DNA of 64,000 nt, from positions 248,001 through 312,000 of the forward strand of contig NW_026042417.1 in assembly GCF_023856365.1 (NCBI RefSeq), read 5' to 3'. The first letter of the stretch is position 1, and each line of letters begins with the position of its first letter. Shown here one piece after another: positions 61,711-64,000 of this stretch. The stretch comes from Brienomyrus brachyistius. Lineage: Eukaryota > Chordata > Actinopteri > Osteoglossiformes > Mormyridae. The notes under the pieces were generated by a model. That model ran no database searches. It was not told the DNA's origin and worked only from the letters and a program-made list of their open reading frames with translations. A program made the position numbers and the translations under genes.

Positions 61711-61736
61711 GGGGGGGTTTGGGGGGGGTTGGGGGG
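61711..61736 (+). other. G-tract cluster G7-TTT-G8-TT-G6
   Basis: Three long G tracts separated by T loops. The eight-G tract can supply two quadruplex strands. It lies 40 bp before a CT repeat. Confidence 0.6.
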
Positions 61737-61774
61737 TAGCATTGCTTTAGAAGATCTGGTGAGATGAACAGAGC

Positions 61775-61775
<1 letters not shown>

Positions 61776-61811
<36 letters not shown>
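61776..61811. repeat. (TC)18 microsatellite
   Basis: A pure CT/TC run. The minus ORF with RERERERE over it is an artefact. Confidence 0.95.
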
Positions 61812-61813
<2 letters not shown>

Positions 61814-63607
61814 CGGTGATGGCCTCCAGCACGGCATTTCAGCCGAGCGCAGCATGTTGAGCACCTCGCGACCGCGGTGCACCCGGACCAATCGCGCGGT
61901 CGCTAACCGGCGGCCGGTATGATGGATTCGCAGTAAGCCCGGCGCTAATTGGAGCCAAGAATCACACGGCCAGGGTGCCATCAGGCATATGCTTCTGTGC
62001 GTTTCCGTCCGCGCGGGCAGCTGTCACGCCCACGCCCGCATGCTGGCAGGGTGGAAGCCCCACTGCGTCTGCCGTTGCTTCAGGTGCCCACGTGTGGGGG
62101 TAGGGGAGAGAGGGGGGCGGGAATCACTGACTAGGTGGTGGCGGCGGCGAGGAGAAAATTCCAGGGCTTTGAGCTCCAAGCCACGATCAGGACCCCTCAG
62201 AGCTGACGTGGACACACTCTGCAGTGGGGTATTGTTAACGGGGGGTAGCTTAAGGGTGGTGCCGCAAACTGGGGACCCCGCTACTTAAGGCCTGTCTTGT
62301 CTTGGGTCATGTGATCTGTTGTGGTCTGGTTTCCCGGTGTTAGAGAACACTGGCATTAATCTTCTGTTTTCCAGTCAACCCTGCCGTGTGTTTCTCTGTG
62401 TGTGGTCTATAAATATGCCTCCGGACTCCTTTAACTAGCCTCCTGTTTTTCTCCTGTCTAGAAAATATATTAATTTATTATTATTATTATAAATCTTACT
62501 ATTTGACCACATTTGCCTCCCTTCCTGTGGGCATGGGTGGATGGAATGCGGCTCAGATGGAGAGCCTGTCCCGCATGGTGTGTGGCATGCTGCTGTGCTC
62601 TGCTCTTCTGATGGGGCTTCACTGCGTAGGACAGCCTTCACCCTGCCTCAGGCGCGTTATTACAGTCTGAAGGCCACAGCATGCGTCTCCGGTACACAGA
62701 AAAGGTGCAAGAGGTGACTGTAGCTTATATCTGTCAATCAGGACCGCATTATCGCCTTTATGCAGAATCTTTGATGGCATTCGTAAATAAGAGCATCTGT
62801 ACAGAGGTCAGGACTCTCATGGTATGGAGCTTGGAGCTGTACTTTCCTGCAGTGTCATCTCTGGTAAGCTGACCCATGCTAGAGATAATGGCCAGCGATC
62901 CCCATGAATGAGATGTGGTCTGGGAATTGGGTGCTTATTGGACAAGCTGTAGCCAACAGCTCTTCCTCTTAACGTGTAATAAATGTAAAACACTGGGACA
63001 TGGTCAGTACAGAGACAGCGTCTTAAAGGGTGGGCGATCAGTTCTGCGCACGTGATTTTCCACTCCAGAGCAGCACCTGTCGCAGAGCCTGAGCGGAAAG
63101 GGCCGGAACAGCTGTAATTTCTAGGCGCTAAAAACCTGAACTGCTACCAGGGGACCTGTAGCGTATATTATGGGTTAAGCCCTCATTTTGAGCTTGAAAA
63201 GAAAACCAACAAACTTTTCATTGACCTGTGATCGGATCTGTTCCCAGGGAGATGACAGAAGTGCTTCGCTGCCTTTTCTTCATACTTAGACTGTTATTGC
63301 GCTCGGGGCCTGCCGGGGACCTCTGGCAATATTGTTTTACGTCTGTGCCGGAGCAGGGAATTGGAAGATTAGCGGTGCAGTCCCAGCGCCACGTGGGTCC
63401 AGGTCAGAGGTCGCGGCCTGATCCACTGCCTGGCTTGTGCCACAGACAGAGTTTGGTTTGTCTGCCTTGAGCTGCAATGAACCCAAAAAAGGTCATTATG
63501 TAAAACTGTTAAATATGCAGCATTTTTTTCTTAATTACAAATCAAGGCTGTGTTTTATAGGTAAAGACTGTTTTTGTCTTCCTGGAATTTTTGTTACATA
63601 TTAATTC

Positions 63608-63705
63608 CATTCATACATCACTTAACTATTCACCCTGGATGGTGGGAGGGGTAGGGTTGGAGCCTGTCCCAAGCAGTGGTACGCCGTGGATGGGATGCCA
63701 GTGCA
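63608..63705 (+). repeat. CATCC-type retroposon fragment
   Basis: TTCATACATCACTTAACTAT, CACCCTGGATGGTGGGAGGG, TTGGAGCCTGTCCCAAGCAG and GTGGATGGGATGCCAGTGCA follow the order of the 15242 copy, diverged. Confidence 0.55.
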
Positions 63706-64000
63706 TATTAATTCCAATAAATCTGCGAAAAATAAAGCAGTCTGGATAACTGCTCTTCTGCAGATTATAGAGAGGCCTGGGGTGTGCGCACTCAGAACCA
63801 TGAACGCATCGCTTTTTACTGCTGGTTGAAGCCCGATTTTCTGCGCTGCAGATGTGAAAGGGGCGTGTCGTTTGTGGGAGTGCGACCGCCAGCTGCTTCT
63901 GCTCTCAAACAACCGTATCGCTGATTCCTGGGAAAAAAAAGGCTGCTTAATGGTCATCGGCACGCAGGCCCCACCGGCCGGACCAGGGAGCAGAAGCACA

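Larger units (their letters stand above)
45396..64000 (+). other. wwox intron 5 (18.6 kb, continues past window)
   Basis: After exon 5 I searched for the next WWOX exon (a peptide like [20 protein letters not shown]) and found none, so the window ends inside intron 5. GC content rises from about 52 kb onward. The intron carries two MITEs, a tRNA-like segment, TA, TG and CT microsatellites, an 18-bp minisatellite, and about ten G or C homopolymers of ten bases or more. Candidate conserved noncoding blocks are noted in the findings. Confidence 0.75.

Overview
This is a vertebrate nuclear window, most likely from a ray-finned fish. Two complete or partial genes have small GT-AG-spliced exons that match vertebrate orthologues residue for residue. 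The remaining sequence carries repeats typical of fish: Tc1/mariner elements, hAT-type MITEs, CATCC-tailed retroposon copies and many microsatellites. Nothing prokaryotic, plasmid-like or CRISPR-like is present. Most open frames of 60-130 codons are chance ORFs or repeat artefacts; fewer than 900 bases are recognisably cellular coding sequence.

Layout. (1) 1-13525: 5' part of a very long intron 1 of cdyl2 (minus strand), AT-rich, with a (TA)37 array, a Tc1 remnant, a hAT MITE with a perfect 8-bp target duplication, and two copies of a CCAAT-rich MITE. (2) 13526-13830: first coding exon of cdyl2 (only eight codons, MASGDLYE) and its CpG-rich leader, with upstream ORFs and an in-frame upstream ATG. 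(3) 13831-27400: intergenic, no gene seen, with two MITEs and a 300-bp two-unit minisatellite. (4) 27561-30214: complete four-exon dynlrb2 (minus strand, 96 aa), a roadblock-type dynein light chain; its intron 3 holds a nearly full-length Tc1-like transposon killed only by three TGA codons. (5) 30215-30741: 527-bp head-to-head promoter shared by dynlrb2 and wwox. (6) 30742-64000: wwox (plus strand) coding exons 1-5 (169 residues: both WW domains and the start of the short-chain dehydrogenase domain). Introns 4 and 5 fill the rest of the window, with minisatellites, many G/C homopolymers, G-quadruplex motifs and another (TA)n array. The catalytic half of WWOX lies beyond the right edge.

The three genes do not form a pathway. 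CDYL2 is a chromodomain reader, DYNLRB2 a dynein subunit used in cilia, and WWOX a WW-domain adaptor and tumour suppressor. The human orthologues all lie on 16q23, so the block is a conserved synteny neighbourhood with local rearrangement. I found no convincing undescribed multi-gene system. The most notable items are the bidirectional promoter with a duplicated 12-mer, the DD36E-spaced transposase inactivated purely by CGA-to-TGA changes, and the MITE families.
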